Below are positions 1-6,013 of a DNA stretch of 9,214 bases, piece by piece. The stretch's first letter is position 1, and each line of letters begins with the position of its first letter. The DNA lies in contig CAZGRO010000061.1 of the NCBI GenBank assembly GCA_964528315.1, positions 1 through 9,214 on the forward strand, given 5' to 3'. The DNA is from JALHTG01 sp964528315. Lineage in GTDB: Archaea > Thermoproteota > Bathyarchaeia > 40CM-2-53-6 > JALHTG01. The notes under the pieces were generated by a model. It was not told where the DNA came from. It saw nothing but the letters and a program-made list of their open reading frames with translations, and did no database searches. Both the position numbers and the translations under genes were made by a program.

Positions 1-100
1 TATCTTAGCAGTCTTCCTGTTCAGATCTTTGGGGCTGCTCTACAGCGAAGGATCTGCCTAGAATCCAAGTAGCTGAATGAGCGCACACCATCTAAGGCGG
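1..100. other. Left-edge stretch with no assignable gene
   Basis: No identifiable gene. Two plus-strand frames are open from the window edge. One ends at TAG 70-72; the other ends at TAG 59-61 and reads as a hydrophobic tail (LAVFLFRSLGLLYSEGSA). Either could be the C-terminal end of a gene lying to the left, but neither is long enough to recognise. The stretch is downstream of the minus-strand exporter gene, and no U-rich terminator for that gene is visible here. Confidence 0.3.
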
Positions 101-1021
101 CTACTGGGAATCGTCCTGCACAGACAGTTTGCATACTGCAGCACCAACCACAACAAACATGGCCCCTGCCCACAAGTTCCATCCCGTTTTCACTCCGAGA
201 TACACTGTTGCGATTATTGATGAAAGCAAAGGAGTGAAGTAGGAAAGAGAAGCAACAAGGATGATTCTACCCTTTCGCATAGCTTCATCCCAGAACAGAT
301 AGCCAAGTCCGGTTGGAAAGACCATCATGTAGATCATTTCCAGAACAGCTCGCAGCGTCCACCGCGTATCCTCAGGAAAGAAGACTTTCAGAGCCATAAG
401 CACCAATCCCGAAAGGATAAGAAAAATGGGCACCGCACCGCTTTCGGCCTGACCGCCCCACAATCTGCTCAAATTCGAGTACAGGGCCCATGTGACTCCG
501 GCTACAGAGGCCAATAGATATGGAAGCCAGTTCGCTTTCACATTATCTGCAAAGAGAAGCCAAGAAAAGCTCTCTGGTAACATGGAGAACAAGATGCCGG
601 TGAATCCGATAAGGATGCCAACGAATAACCATGCCCGTGCTTTCTTCCTCAGGATGGGAACCGCGAAGACCAGTGTTAGAGCTGGCCAGAGATAGTTGAT
701 CAAAGCAACCTCAAGGACCTGTTGTCTGCCTGACGCAAGCCCAATCGCCACATAAAGACTGACCATGTAGACAATGAACAGGGTTCCGCATCCAACCAGA
801 TAGCGAAAAGGAAAACTGAGTGATCTCCGATGCCGCCTTCCAGTCAATATCATGTGAAGAGAAGCCATCGTACCACCTAGTAGGAACACACAGGAACTTG
901 CCGTGAGAGTTCCAAGGGCCTCTGCGAGGCTTCTCGAGAAGGCTGCGGTCGAGCTCCAGAACAGAATCGCCAGAACCCCGAACACTGTGGCACGAGATTC
1001 GATGAACCCTCGCGTTTTCAT
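101..1021 (-). CDS. EamA/DMT-family exporter, YddG-like (probable amino-acid exporter)
   Basis: A 306-residue integral membrane protein of the drug/metabolite transporter superfamily, made of two repeated EamA halves with about ten hydrophobic segments. From memory it matches bacterial YddG, an exporter of aromatic and other neutral amino acids. The segment after TM3 (EVALINYLWPALTLVFA) and the late segment SYFTPLLSSIIA correspond closely to YddG, and the N-terminal layout (ATVFGVLAILFWSS) aligns with the YddG start, which supports the ATG at 1021. Length is close to the YddG norm of about 290-300. No Shine-Dalgarno sequence precedes the ATG. The flavoprotein gene lies 136 bp upstream on the same strand, so co-transcription is possible but not shown. 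YddG likeness is solid at the family level; the substrate is inferred and not demonstrable from sequence. Confidence 0.92.
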   Translation of the reverse strand: MKTRGFIESRATVFGVLAILFWSSTAAFSRSLAEALGTLTASSCVFLLGGTMASLHMILTGRRHRRSLSFPFRYLVGCGTLFIVYMVSLYVAIGLASGRQQVLEVALINYLWPALTLVFAVPILRKKARAWLFVGILIGFTGILFSMLPESFSWLLFADNVKANWLPYLLASVAGVTWALYSNLSRLWGGQAESGAVPIFLILSGLVLMALKVFFPEDTRWTLRAVLEMIYMMVFPTGLGYLFWDEAMRKGRIILVASLSYFTPLLSSIIATVYLGVKTGWNLWAGAMFVVVGAAVCKLSVQDDSQ

Positions 1022-1148
1022 GGAGAAACTGGCCTCATCAAATGCTGAAGGGTTTCTGTATCAAAGCGAGACATGCGCCCAAGGGCCTTGGCTTCTGTGC
1101 CATTCTCTACGGCGTGCACTGAACCTAGACCGAGCACCGTTTCTGTCT

Positions 1149-1186
1149 AGTGGACTGTTATTCGCCCCTCAGTCTTCTAGTCCACT
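1149..1186. repeat. 8-bp inverted repeat flanking the flavoprotein stop codon
   Basis: AGTGGACT at 1149-1156 and AGTCCACT at 1179-1186 are exact reverse complements separated by 22 bases. Both copies are preceded by CT, giving CTAGTGGACT and CTAGTCCACT. The stop codon of the FMN reductase-like gene (1158-1160) lies in the loop. The structure could fold at the 3' end of that message, but no U-tract follows, so a terminator role is weak. Confidence 0.3.
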
Positions 1187-1721
1187 TCACGAGTGCTACT
1201 ACAAGTTCTTTGACCTTCTCTTTCCCGCGTTCATCGACCAAGTTTCCGTTTTTGTCGAATCTCTCCTCGCCCGGACCAATCATCACCTCAGGATGATTCA
1301 CCGGATGCATATCCAAGAAGACGAAGGTTTGGCGAAGGTGATACTGTGCTCTCGCTGCACCGAATATGCCTATCGAAGCTCCCATGATGGCTACGGGTTT
1401 ACCGCTGAAAGAGTTGTCTCCATACGGACGTGACGCCCAGTCAATAGCATTCTTCAGAACTCCGGGGATGGAGTAATTGTATTCTGGGGTTGCAATCAGA
1501 ATCGCATCAGCTCCCTTGATCTTCTTTTTGAATATCTTCACCTTTTCAGGAGGGTTCTGCTCCAAATCTTGATTGAAGGGAGGAATTCCTTCCAAGTCGA
1601 AGACCTCTATCTCCGCATCCCCGGGAACAAGTTTCGTTGCCGCGTTGAGAAGCATCTTATTGTAGGAGCCCTTCCTAAGGCTTCCTGCAAAGCCCAAGAT
1701 CCTAACTTTTCTGGTGCTCAT
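1158..1721 (-). CDS. NADPH-dependent FMN reductase-like flavoprotein
   Basis: A 187-residue cytoplasmic flavodoxin-fold protein of the NADPH-dependent FMN reductase family (the ArsH/chromate reductase/azoreductase group). Members bind FMN and use NAD(P)H to reduce flavin, quinones, chromate or azo compounds. The phosphate-binding loop GSLR is at residues 13-16 (ILGFAGSLRKGSYN), and the second signature PEYNYSIPGVLKNAIDW, which contacts the flavin and dimer interface, starts at residue 79. Length is normal for the family. An in-frame TTG at 1739 would add six residues (MITSEI); I prefer the ATG at 1721 because family members start a few residues before the first beta strand. Neither start has a Shine-Dalgarno sequence, so the message may be leaderless or short-leadered. 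Inverted repeats lie immediately upstream (1747-1785). The physiological substrate cannot be told. Confidence 0.93.
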   Translation of the reverse strand: MSTRKVRILGFAGSLRKGSYNKMLLNAATKLVPGDAEIEVFDLEGIPPFNQDLEQNPPEKVKIFKKKIKGADAILIATPEYNYSIPGVLKNAIDWASRPYGDNSFSGKPVAIMGASIGIFGAARAQYHLRQTFVFLDMHPVNHPEVMIGPGEERFDKNGNLVDERGKEKVKELVVALVKWTRRLRGE

Positions 1722-1746
1722 GATTTCGCTGGTGATCAAGGCCGCA

Positions 1747-1785
1747 AATAGGTTTTCCTATTCTTGGCAGTGTGCCAGCGCACAC
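1747..1785. repeat. Cluster of three inverted repeats upstream of the flavoprotein gene
   Basis: Three perfect dyads are packed into 39 bases. The first is AATAGG-TTTT-CCTATT (1747-1762). The second is TGGCA-GTG-TGCCA (1765-1777). The third is GTGTGC-CAGC-GCACAC (1770-1785). The second and third overlap, so as RNA they would be mutually exclusive. The cluster begins about 26 bases upstream of the preferred ATG (1721), where an archaeal promoter or operator would sit. This makes it a candidate binding site for a regulator of the flavoprotein gene. It is seen directly; the role is inference. Confidence 0.45.
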
Positions 1786-1838
1786 GAAGAAACGCCAAAC
1801 AAGACAACCCACTACATTACACGTTGCAGGCGATACAG

Positions 1839-1883
1839 ATGAAGCGACCAGAAGAATGGCTGAGACAAGCGCGCGCCTCATGA
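1839..1883 (+). other. 14-codon ORF resembling a HEPN-domain N-terminus (possible remnant)
   Basis: ATG at 1839 opens a peptide MKRPEEWLRQARAS that ends at TGA 1881. The start of HEPN nucleotide-binding domain proteins often reads like 'M-x-R-x-x-x-W-L-x-Q-A', and an AGGCGAT, one mismatch from AGGTGAT, lies four bases before the ATG. The frames after the stop do not look like the rest of a HEPN protein. It may be the broken 5' end of a lost gene, but eleven residues of resemblance is thin and chance is quite possible. Confidence 0.15.
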
Positions 1884-1962
1884 GCCCCGTTCTCCAGACA
1901 GCGATTCACAGAGGCCAGATACGATGATGGAAAAAGAGTTGAGAGAATAACCGTGCCAGTTA

Positions 1963-2053
1963 CTATTCTTTCTTCTTCTTAGGCTTCTTTACTTGCCTTG
2001 GTTTACCCAGTATCTCCACCTCCTTTTGAGCAAGCTCAGGCGCTCATCATCAC
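1963..2053 (-). pseudogene. Frame-broken lysine-rich small ORF
   Basis: One minus-strand frame reads APELAQKEVEILGK followed by PRQVKKPKKKKE and a TAG at 1963-1965. It looks like a real charged C-terminus, but it is closed upstream by TGA (2044-2046) and has no proper start. One base out of frame, just before it, is a start cluster GTG-ATG-ATG (2045-2053) preceded by GTGAT (2061-2065) at seven bases, the same arrangement seen at the M24 peptidase gene. Skipping the single base at 2044 would join the start to the lysine-rich frame and give a product of about 29 residues. An AT-rich promoter-like stretch lies further upstream. This could be a decayed gene, a sequencing or assembly indel, or coincidence. 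I do not recognise the family. Confidence 0.33.
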
Positions 2054-2153
2054 CGTACGAATCACAAGATAAGAATTCTTTATTCAAAAAAGGCAAATTC
2101 CCAGTACGTGACTGCGAACAAACCGGAGGGCTACCTGACCTCAGAGGCTTCGA

Positions 2154-2165
2154 TAACATGTGTTA
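2154..2165. repeat. 12-bp dyad TAACA-TG-TGTTA
   Basis: A perfect 5-bp dyad with a 2-base centre, in AT-richer intergenic DNA downstream of the DUF1508 gene. The size suits a dimeric regulator site, but no intact gene start lies at a suitable distance, so its role is unclear. Confidence 0.2.
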
Positions 2166-2181
2166 AGTACGGTAGTTGGCC

Positions 2182-2216
2182 AGAAAAGAAAAAAGAGGAG
2201 CGATCATCCCGCGGGA
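2182..2216 (-). terminator. U-rich terminator of the DUF1508 gene
   Basis: Reading the minus strand after the DUF1508 stop codon, the sequence passes a 10-bp palindrome TCCCGCGGGA (2207-2216) and then a pyrimidine tract TCTTTTTTCTTTTCT (2182-2196 region). Archaeal intrinsic termination depends mainly on such T-rich stretches in the non-template strand. Position, about 40-50 bases after the stop, fits. The palindrome has no loop and probably matters less than the T tract. Confidence 0.55.
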
Positions 2217-2233
2217 AAGGGTCTGAGTGATCT

Positions 2234-2419
2234 TTACTTGGTCAGATCTTGAACCACTGCTTTCGGAGCGGCCTCTCTGACTGCAGCGATTCCATTCTCG
2301 CACCCAGCCTTGGATTCGTAGGCTTCACTGGCCGCTATTGGCTCTCCGTTGGCAGCCCTCAATCTCCATCGGAATTTCCCAGCGGTGTCTTTGTAGATCT
2401 CAAATTGTGGTTGAGGCAT
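2234..2419 (-). CDS. DUF1508 (YegP/UPF0339-like) single-domain protein
   Basis: A 61-residue protein formed by one DUF1508 unit. The hallmark is the N-terminal strand pair FEIYKDTAGKFRWRLRAANGE (core FEIYKD and FRWRL), followed by EPIAASEAYESKAGCENGI and a C-terminal AVREAA helix. The family is small, cytoplasmic and of uncertain biochemical role; bacterial YegP-type members often carry two tandem copies, whereas this one has a single copy. The frame remains open to an ATG at 2482, but I choose the ATG at 2419. It is preceded by AGGTG (2426-2430) at six bases and starts right before the domain (MPQPQFEIY), while the upstream ATG has no ribosome binding site. It is transcribed alone, with a U-rich terminator downstream. 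Confidence 0.88.
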   Translation of the reverse strand: MPQPQFEIYKDTAGKFRWRLRAANGEPIAASEAYESKAGCENGIAAVREAAPKAVVQDLTK

Positions 2420-2425
2420 AGTTAG

Positions 2426-2430
2426 CACCT
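2426..2430 (-). promoter_or_regulatory. Ribosome binding site deciding the DUF1508 start
   Basis: Minus-strand AGGTG, a piece of the archaeal AGGAGGTGAT consensus, six bases before ATG 2419. It argues for the shorter 61-residue product over the 82-residue reading from ATG 2482. Confidence 0.6.
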
Positions 2431-2521
2431 GAGAGATCAGGTATGCTTTCATCTGCTTAAGGACTCTTCCATCAACGCTCATCCCTGCTCGAACGTAAGA
2501 CCGTAGACAAGAAAGGGCCTC

Positions 2522-2716
2522 ATGAACCAGAACGATTCCGCAACCTATGAGCTAGATATTGTCAGTACTTTGCTGAGGTTTAGCGTGTAAGAGTGCCTAC
2601 AAGACGCTATACTGGGCGCGGCTGGCCGGTACCTCCTTTCCAGAGCTGTTCTATTTCTTGAACAACACGTTCCAACACATCGGATCATATGCCTCCATCT
2701 GGTCTATAGCGACTGA
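2522..2716 (+). pseudogene. 64-codon open frame broken by one TAA, upstream of the DUF4349 gene
   Basis: ATG 2522 opens 22 codons (MNQNDSATYELDIVSTLLRF, then SV) ending at TAA 2588-2590. The same frame then stays open for 41 codons, with segments such as DAILGAAGRYLLSRAVLFLE, to TGA 2714-2716, seven bases before the DUF4349 start. The residues on both sides suggest amphipathic helices. No good ribosome binding site precedes the ATG. This could be a decayed small gene, a base-call error at the TAA, or a chance open frame. I do not recognise a family, and nothing proves that it is or was translated. Confidence 0.22.
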
Positions 2717-2722
2717 TGGAAC

Positions 2723-3574
2723 ATGACACGAAATAAGATGTTAACTGCGTTGGCAGTGGTGGTGATTGTACTGGTCAGCTCTTTCTACTTGGGTTCCTAC
2801 GATATTCAGCGAAGCGGCCTTACAGAGTACGCAAAGCCATTGGTGACGGCGCAGACTGTCAGGGACATAATCACAAAAGGGACTGAACTCCCTCAAGACA
2901 GAATGGTCGTCTACAACGGATACGTATCACTGGAAACAAGTGACATGCAAGGCGCTCTTGTCAAGATCAGAGCCCTGTCCGAAGCCTACGGCGGCTATGT
3001 GGCAGGATCATCCCGCTCGACTCAAGGAACGCAAGCCGTGGCCGAAATAACGATTCGAGTTCCCCAAAACAAGTTCCACGCAGCACTCCGAGAGATTGAA
3101 GGATACGGCAGAATTCTAGATGAGAGATCAAACAGTGAAGATGTCACAGAGCGATACATTGACCTGAAAGCCAGGCTGGAGAACCTGGAGAGGCAGGAGA
3201 AGCGACTCCACGAGATATTGGGCATGGCTCGAACTGTCGACGAGGTTCTGAAGGTTGAGAAGGAACTGGAACGTGTACGAGGGCAAATTGAAAGCCTTCG
3301 GGGGCAGCTGAACTACCTTGAGCGAAACGTAGCCATGTCCTTGATTGCCGTCCGCATAATTGAGCCTCCTCCGCCGTTCACGCTCCCTGGAATGGATTGG
3401 AGTGAGATCGTCAAGACGGCGTTTAGAGGACTCTACACAGTGGTCCGTGGCTTGGTAATATTGCTGGTCTCAGCATTTCCACTCGAAGTAATCGGCGCTC
3501 TAGCGTACCTCATCTACAGAAGAAAGAAGAGAAAAGAGCAGAAGACAGTGCTGACTCAAGAGACAAAGCATTAG
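2723..3574 (+). CDS. DUF4349-domain membrane protein
   Basis: A 283-residue protein with an N-terminal hydrophobic segment (about residues 6-24), an extracytoplasmic DUF4349 domain, and a second membrane span near residues 240-265 followed by a very basic tail (RRKKRKEQK). The domain starts near residue 61 with the pattern MVVYNGYVSLETSDM, continues through YGGYVAGSS and ITIRVPQNKFHAALREI, then SEDVTERYIDLKARLENLERQ leads into a long coiled coil (about 143-200). All are typical of DUF4349. Bacterial members are often lipoproteins; no lipobox is visible here, so the N-terminus is a signal anchor or cleaved signal peptide. The proline stretch EPPPPF links the domain to the C-terminal span. Function is unknown; an envelope role is inferred. 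Start at ATG 2723 lacks a clear Shine-Dalgarno sequence; ATG 2738 (five codons later) is an alternative. It converges on the MFS gene. Confidence 0.87.
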   Translation: MTRNKMLTALAVVVIVLVSSFYLGSYDIQRSGLTEYAKPLVTAQTVRDIITKGTELPQDRMVVYNGYVSLETSDMQGALVKIRALSEAYGGYVAGSSRSTQGTQAVAEITIRVPQNKFHAALREIEGYGRILDERSNSEDVTERYIDLKARLENLERQEKRLHEILGMARTVDEVLKVEKELERVRGQIESLRGQLNYLERNVAMSLIAVRIIEPPPPFTLPGMDWSEIVKTAFRGLYTVVRGLVILLVSAFPLEVIGALAYLIYRRKKRKEQKTVLTQETKH

Positions 3575-3694
3575 TCGCAGCTAGCTACAGATCTTGCTGA
3601 GCCATATTGGAACAAGTGCCTCCGTGCTAGGGAAGATGCATGCTACATCTTTGCAACCTCTGCGTACAACTCTGGGATTCGCTCCTTCAGGTGG

Positions 3695-3717
3695 GCTAAC
3701 AGCGCGCTGCTGTTAGC
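3695..3717. terminator. Perfect 9-bp hairpin between convergent genes
   Basis: GCTAACAGC (3695-3703) and GCTGTTAGC (3709-3717) are exact reverse complements with the 5-base loop GCGCT. The MFS stop codon (3713-3715, minus strand TAA) lies inside one arm. On the plus strand a T/C-rich run (TCTCTCGTTTCTTC) follows, suiting the 3' end of the DUF4349 transcript. On the minus strand no T tract follows. It may act as a shared 3'-end structure or stabiliser for both convergent messages. Confidence 0.5.
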
Positions 3718-4990
3718 TCTCTCGTTTCTTCAGAACGGGAATCCAGAGGATAAAGCCGATGAGAGTGATGATTATGGCTACCAGAAACGTTTCTTTGGAT
3801 GATACGATCAGTGCCCGTCTTTCCTGCAAACCTTCTGCTATGCGTATGTTCTTGAGATAGTCGGCAAGGTATCCTCCCAACAGGAATGGAGGCAAACCAA
3901 AACCAAACAGGAATCTCACGGCGTTGAAATATCCCAGAAACTTGCCTCTGTTGGTCGCTGGAGCAAAATCGCCAGCCATGGGAAATGCGGTGGTTTCTGC
4001 AAGTGGCCACGACATGCCCACCAAGGCCGAAACCAGGACGAAGTGAAAAGGAGTCTCTGAAAGGAAAAGTACGGCAGGAGTTACAGTGTTCAGAGCCAAT
4101 GCGACCAAGTACAACCTCCTTTTGTCCACTTTGTCTGAAAGATAGCCCACTGGGATTCCTAGAATCAGATTTGTGACATTCCCTATTGCAGAAACCGTGC
4201 CAATCAAGGTCCCTGAGAAGCCGAGACCACTGCCCATGAAGATCATCATCAATTGTCTCAGGCCGTTAATGCCAAACATGCTGAGAGAACTCGTTAGCAC
4301 AAGCATTCTCAGCATCGGCACGTCTCCTTTCGTCTCCTCCGGCCTCGCGGCCGCTCTCTCGGCCGGCGTTGTTGTTCTCTTCTGGTCATCCACCCAAACC
4401 CAGACGACGGCAGCGCTCACAAACATCATCGCTGCTGAGAGCATGAAGTTGACGACGAAGCCCGCTGTATCGTACAAGACGCCTGCAGCAAAGACTCCGA
4501 AAGCCATGCCTGCTACGCCGATCGTGTTCAGATAACCCATGACACGCCCTCTTTCCGATGGCGATGCTACGTCGATAATCAGGGTAGACCAGGCAACATT
4601 GCTCATTGACCAGAATCCCTCTAGGATTGTGAGCCCCAGTATCAGAAGCCAGACCTCGTTGAGCCCCATCATTAGAAGATAGGCGATTCCAGCAATTGTT
4701 TCTCCAATGATAATGAATGACTTCCTTTTTCCTGTCCTGTCTGATAGCCTTCCCCAGTACGGTTGAGTAATCGAGCTGGCAAACATTGGAAGTGCGCTGA
4801 GCAACCCGACCTGCATCAGGTTTGCGCCTAGGCGCTGGTAGGCGTACACGGCTAGGAACGGGTAGAATACTCCCCGCCTATTCATGGCGAGGAATTGAAA
4901 TGTTCCCAGTCCTGCCAGCTCTCTCGCTCTCGTCGACGCTACGCTCCATTCTGGGGAAGGATGATCGGAGCTAAGAAAAGTCTTGCTCAT
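3713..4990 (-). CDS. Major facilitator superfamily transporter
   Basis: A 425-residue polytopic membrane protein with two six-helix halves. The MFS motif A is present in both halves at the expected loops: GRLSDRTGKRK at residues 80-90 (between TM2 and TM3) and GYLSDKVDKRR at 282-292 (between TM8 and TM9). The hydrophilic central loop (about residues 201-223, with DDQKR and PAERAAARPEETKG) separates the halves. An N-terminal extension of about 25 residues precedes TM1. The overall type resembles drug/metabolite or sugar efflux MFS proteins, but the substrate cannot be inferred. The gene starts 51 bp after the tfb stop on the same strand, so read-through from gar1-tfb is possible. The ATG at 4990 has no Shine-Dalgarno sequence, unlike gar1 and tfb, so it may have its own promoter (an AT-rich CTCTATTTCG lies about 40 bases upstream). 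Confidence 0.94.
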   Translation of the reverse strand: MSKTFLSSDHPSPEWSVASTRARELAGLGTFQFLAMNRRGVFYPFLAVYAYQRLGANLMQVGLLSALPMFASSITQPYWGRLSDRTGKRKSFIIIGETIAGIAYLLMMGLNEVWLLILGLTILEGFWSMSNVAWSTLIIDVASPSERGRVMGYLNTIGVAGMAFGVFAAGVLYDTAGFVVNFMLSAAMMFVSAAVVWVWVDDQKRTTTPAERAAARPEETKGDVPMLRMLVLTSSLSMFGINGLRQLMMIFMGSGLGFSGTLIGTVSAIGNVTNLILGIPVGYLSDKVDKRRLYLVALALNTVTPAVLFLSETPFHFVLVSALVGMSWPLAETTAFPMAGDFAPATNRGKFLGYFNAVRFLFGFGLPPFLLGGYLADYLKNIRIAEGLQERRALIVSSKETFLVAIIITLIGFILWIPVLKKRES

Positions 4991-5041
4991 GGTCTACGGC
5001 AGTTGTGGCGGAGAATATGGCATAGGCGAAATAGAGGGTCC

Positions 5042-5995
5042 TTACAATGGAACTTCTACGAAGAGGCGTTCAAGAAGCTCCTTGTACCGGTTTCTTATCG
5101 TTACCTCTGTGACGTTCGCCACTTCCGCTATCTCCCTTTGAGTTCTTCTCTCATTGGTCAGGACTGTGGCAACGTAGGTTGCCGCGGCGGCTATGCCCGT
5201 TGGCCCTCTGCCACTTGTCAATTTCATACCCTTCGCGATGTCAAGAATCTTCAGCGCGATTGCCTCGGCCTTCCCGCTTACTCCCAGCTTGTTGCTGAAC
5301 CGTGCAGCATAATGCACTGAGGTTGAAGGAGGAACGAAGGTCTCTAACTCGCGAACCATGAACCTGTAGCTTCTGCCAATGTCCTTCTTGTTCAGATTAG
5401 ATGAGGATGCGATCTCGTCAAGTGTTCGTGCTATTCCGCACTGTCTACATGACATGTATATCGCGGCTGCGGTTACGTTGTGGATCGATCTGCCTCGAAT
5501 CAGCTTCTTCTTGATTGCTCGCCTGTAGATTACTGATGCTGTTTCGAGTATGTTCTTCGGGAGGTTCAAACCTGAGGACAGTTTGCTCAGCTCAGAGAGA
5601 GCCACTGCCAGATTTCTCTCTGTCGCGTCAGAAACACGTACCCTTCTTTGCCACTTTCTCAGCTTGTACAGGTCAAGCCGTTCGGCTGGGGTGAGCGCCT
5701 TTCCGCCAGCGCGTTTGTCTCGCCAGTCGATGATGGTTGAGAGACCTTTGTCATGGATTGTGAAAGTCAACGGAGCTCCGACACGTGTCCGCTTGGCTTT
5801 CTGTTCGTCATCGAACGCTCTCCATTCAGGACGTGAATCGACCAGTTTCTCAGCGATTACGCATCCACAGTTGACACAGACTATCTCAGCAGCATCGTAG
5901 TCTCTCATCAGTTTCGATCCACCGCACTCCGGACACACCCTGATTCTCGGCCGTATACTCGAGGTCTGCATGCTCGCCTCTGAGTCATCGGTCAC
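5042..5995 (-). CDS. tfb: Transcription initiation factor B (TFB, archaeal TFIIB)
   Basis: A 317-residue basal transcription factor that bridges TBP-bound promoter DNA and RNA polymerase. The N-terminal zinc ribbon has C21-x2-C24 and C40-x2-C43 (VCPECGG ... CVNCGCVI). The B-reader/linker follows with RPEWRAFDDEQ (residues 55-65) and the RVGAPLTFTIHDKGLST segment. Two cyclin folds occupy about 122-215 and 220-312, and the second contains the BRE-recognition helix-turn-helix (TQREIAEVANVTEVTIRNRY, 285-304). All core elements are intact and length is normal. I choose GTG 5995 because GGTGA (6002-6006) sits six bases before it; ATG 5971, eight codons later, is the alternative. It lies 18 bp after gar1, a linkage found in many archaea. 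Whether it is the only TFB of the organism is unknown. Confidence 0.97.
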   Translation of the reverse strand: MTDDSEASMQTSSIRPRIRVCPECGGSKLMRDYDAAEIVCVNCGCVIAEKLVDSRPEWRAFDDEQKAKRTRVGAPLTFTIHDKGLSTIIDWRDKRAGGKALTPAERLDLYKLRKWQRRVRVSDATERNLAVALSELSKLSSGLNLPKNILETASVIYRRAIKKKLIRGRSIHNVTAAAIYMSCRQCGIARTLDEIASSSNLNKKDIGRSYRFMVRELETFVPPSTSVHYAARFSNKLGVSGKAEAIALKILDIAKGMKLTSGRGPTGIAAAATYVATVLTNERRTQREIAEVANVTEVTIRNRYKELLERLFVEVPL

Positions 5996-6001
5996 ACTAT
6001 T

Positions 6002-6006
6002 TCACC
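6002..6006 (-). promoter_or_regulatory. Ribosome binding site of tfb
   Basis: Minus-strand GGTGA six bases before GTG 5995, lying in the 18-base gap between the gar1 stop and tfb. It supports the GTG start over ATG 5971. Confidence 0.55.
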
Positions 6007-6013
6007 ATGACTG

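Larger units (their letters stand above)
1740..2233. other. Gene-poor region between flavoprotein and DUF1508 genes
   Basis: About 490 bases without an intact gene. It holds, from left to right: the inverted-repeat cluster next to the flavoprotein gene, a short HEPN-like ORF, a frame-broken lysine-rich small ORF on the minus strand, an AT-rich stretch around 2067-2097 containing the palindrome AAGAATTCTT (possible promoter for that small ORF), a TAACA-TG-TGTTA dyad at 2154-2165, and the terminator of the DUF1508 gene. No RNA gene was recognised here. Confidence 0.5.

Noticed and set aside
903..1433. 176-codon plus-strand open frame
   Set aside because: It lies antisense across the start of the exporter gene and most of the flavoprotein gene; its product shows no domain, and both minus-strand genes are clearly real.
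2030..2066. GATGATGA followed by CTGA on the minus strand, resembling C and D boxes of a guide RNA
   Set aside because: Only about four bases separate the boxes, far too few for a guide, and no second box pair or terminal stem was found.
2631..2637. AGGAGGT on the minus strand, a good Shine-Dalgarno match
   Set aside because: No start codon follows at workable distance on that strand, so it is most likely chance.
4173..4535. 120-codon plus-strand open frame
   Set aside because: Fully antisense to the MFS gene, alanine/threonine-rich because it mirrors membrane-helix codons.
4895..5320. 141-codon plus-strand open frame
   Set aside because: Antisense to the tfb 3' end and MFS 5' end; no recognisable family.
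5550..5900. 116-codon plus-strand open frame
   Set aside because: Antisense to the intact tfb gene.
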